From: Poronia punctata | Lineage: Eukaryota > Ascomycota > Sordariomycetes > Xylariales > Xylariaceae | Direction of reading: 5' to 3' | DNA: 19,553 nt | Assembly: GCA_022579005.1 (NCBI GenBank) | Contig: MU401877.1 | Span: forward strand, 1-19,553 | Translations under genes and position numbers: made by a program | Notes under the pieces: model-generated | What the model was told of the DNA's origin: nothing | Databases searched by the model: none | What the model saw: the letters and a program-made list of their open reading frames with translations, nothing else | Shown here: positions 18,114-19,553 of the stretch, in pieces | How positions within the stretch are numbered: position 1 is the first letter of the stretch | How the letters are laid out: every line of letters begins with the position of its first letter

Positions 18114-19553
18114 AAGTAGGAATAGCTTTAATTTAATTTAATAATTTTATATAAGCTAAAAGGGTTTATAAAAAAAAAGTCCTTTTTTAAGCCTTTAAAA
18201 AAATATAAGTTTATTTATTTTTATTTTTAGCTAAAAATTAATAGTTTTTATTTTTTTTATATAAAAAAAGTTTATACTTTATATGTATAAGTATATATAA
18301 TATAAAACTAATAAGTTAATTTTATTTAACTTTTTTATTTAAAAAGCTATTTTTAATATTTATAGCTTTTTAATTAGCTAGGTTTTATTATTTAAATATT
18401 TTATATAATACTAGCTTTTTTTTTAAAGCTTATTTTAAGCGCTAATATAGTTAATAATAGTATAAGTTAATTAAAAATATTATAATAGCTTTTTAAGTAA
18501 AATATTAAAGCTATACTTAAAAAGTATTATACTAGCTTTTTATATAGCTTAAAAATTTATTAGTTTTTATAGTTTAAGCTAGTAAAACTTTTTAATTATA
18601 ATTTTAGCTTTATTATTTATAAAGTTATTATAAAGCTTTTAAGTTTAATTTTTTTTTACTAGCTAATTTTTTTATTTAATTAAATACTTAATATTTTTTT
18701 AAAAAGTTTTTATAAAGTTAACAACTTTATTTATATAATATTTTTTTAGTTTAATTAATATTATATTTTATAAAACCTAGTTAAAGTTAAAAAGTTTTTA
18801 ATTACTAATATAATAAAGTTTAATTAAAAAAATATAAAAAATATTATATATTTTTTACTTTTTAAGTAATATAAGTTTAATAGTAATAAGTAAAATAATA
18901 TTAAAAATATAAAAAAATTTAAAAGTTTTTTATTAAGCTTTTTTACTAATTATTTAGTTTTAATATTTTAAATATTTAATATTACTAATTAATTTTTTTA
19001 ATATTTTAAAGCTTTAAGCTTTTTTTTATTTTTTTTTTATTATTTTTTTTTTAGCTAATTTTAAAATATTTTTTAATAATTTTATAAACTTTTATTATTT
19101 AATAAATATATAATTTACTACTAAAATTTAAAAGTTTAATATTAGCTAGTAGCAAATTATAAGCTAATAAATAATACTTATAATTAGTATAAAATAAAGT
19201 TATATATATTAAAGCAAAAAAAATATTATTATAAGCAAATTTAGCTATAAATAATAAGTTTTTTAATTATTTATTTTATAGTTAATAAATACTTAAAAGT
19301 ATGCTTTAAAAAACTAATTAAGTTATTTTATTTAGCTATTAGTTTAAAAATAAAATATAATACTTATATAAAGCTTAATTTTAATAACTTTAAAAAAGTT
19401 TTTTTAAAAGTAAGTAATAAATTTAAAATTTTTATTAAAAATAATATTTAAAAAAATATTATAATATTTTTAATAAGTTTTAATAAAAATTTTAATAAAA
19501 TTTTTAGTTTTTTTTTTATTTACTTTTAAAAGTATAAATTATTTTATTTTAAT
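18114..19553. mobile_element. RIP-degraded repeat block at the right end
   Basis: About 1.44 kb of very AT-rich sequence of the same texture as 3740-9080, reaching the window edge. All frames are broken by TAA/TAG, and no protein motif, LTR or inverted terminal repeat could be named. The left border is sharp (about 18113-18130). Confidence 0.5.

Noticed and set aside
1..19553. CRISPR array, bacterial operon or riboswitch
   Set aside because: Spliced eukaryotic genes throughout; no regularly spaced repeat-spacer structure.

Overview
The window reads as a piece of a filamentous ascomycete (Pezizomycotina) genome with a two-speed layout. A gene island of balanced base composition (about 9.08-18.11 kb) carries spliced genes with short introns (56-105 bp, GTRNGT-like donors, CTAAC/CTGAC-like branch sites). 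It lies between very AT-rich, gene-free blocks (1-2.81, about 3.08-9.08 and 18.11-19.55 kb). Those blocks are full of in-frame TAA/TAG, and where two copies can be compared they differ almost only by C-T and G-A transitions. This is the expected result of repeat-induced point mutation (RIP) on transposons. The exact species cannot be read from the sequence.

Left AT block (1-2813): the plus strand holds the decayed 3' part of a Ty1/copia-type pol (connection/RNase H region), recognisable in a single frame from about 781 to 1488. It is followed by an untranslated or LTR-like stretch that ends in a 35-bp island spared from mutation (1936-1970), and then by a 309-bp almost pure T/C tract (2000-2308). 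A small normal-composition island (2814-3076) separates it from the second AT block (3077-9080). The second block contains a 197-bp direct duplication, a lysine/alanine-rich relic reading frame with a 27-bp repeat, and otherwise nothing I can name.

Gene island: (1) a spliced alpha/beta-hydrolase of the YheT/Eht1-Eeb1-like family, plus strand, 9830-11400, 428 aa; (2) RAI1/DXO decapping nuclease, minus strand, 13249-11576, nine exons including an inferred 8-nt micro-exon, 378 aa; (3) an unrecognised acidic 193-aa protein, plus strand, 14614-15279; (4) GET4, minus strand, 16472-15364, 338 aa; (5) tRNA-Gly(CCC), minus strand, 17163-17092; (6) a doubtful 41-codon membrane-segment ORF (17988-18113) that stops exactly where the right AT block begins. 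Genes 1/2 and 3/4 are convergent pairs with 175 and 84 bp between stop codons, and genes 2/3 are divergent across about 1.4 kb with three CCAAT boxes on the rai1 side.

The genes are ordinary housekeeping functions (lipid ester metabolism, RNA 5'-end quality control, tail-anchored protein targeting) and show no sign of acting as one pathway. I found no convincing new multi-gene system. The most unusual items are the rai1 micro-exon, the small ORF on the repeat boundary, and the internal structure of the degenerate repeat blocks.
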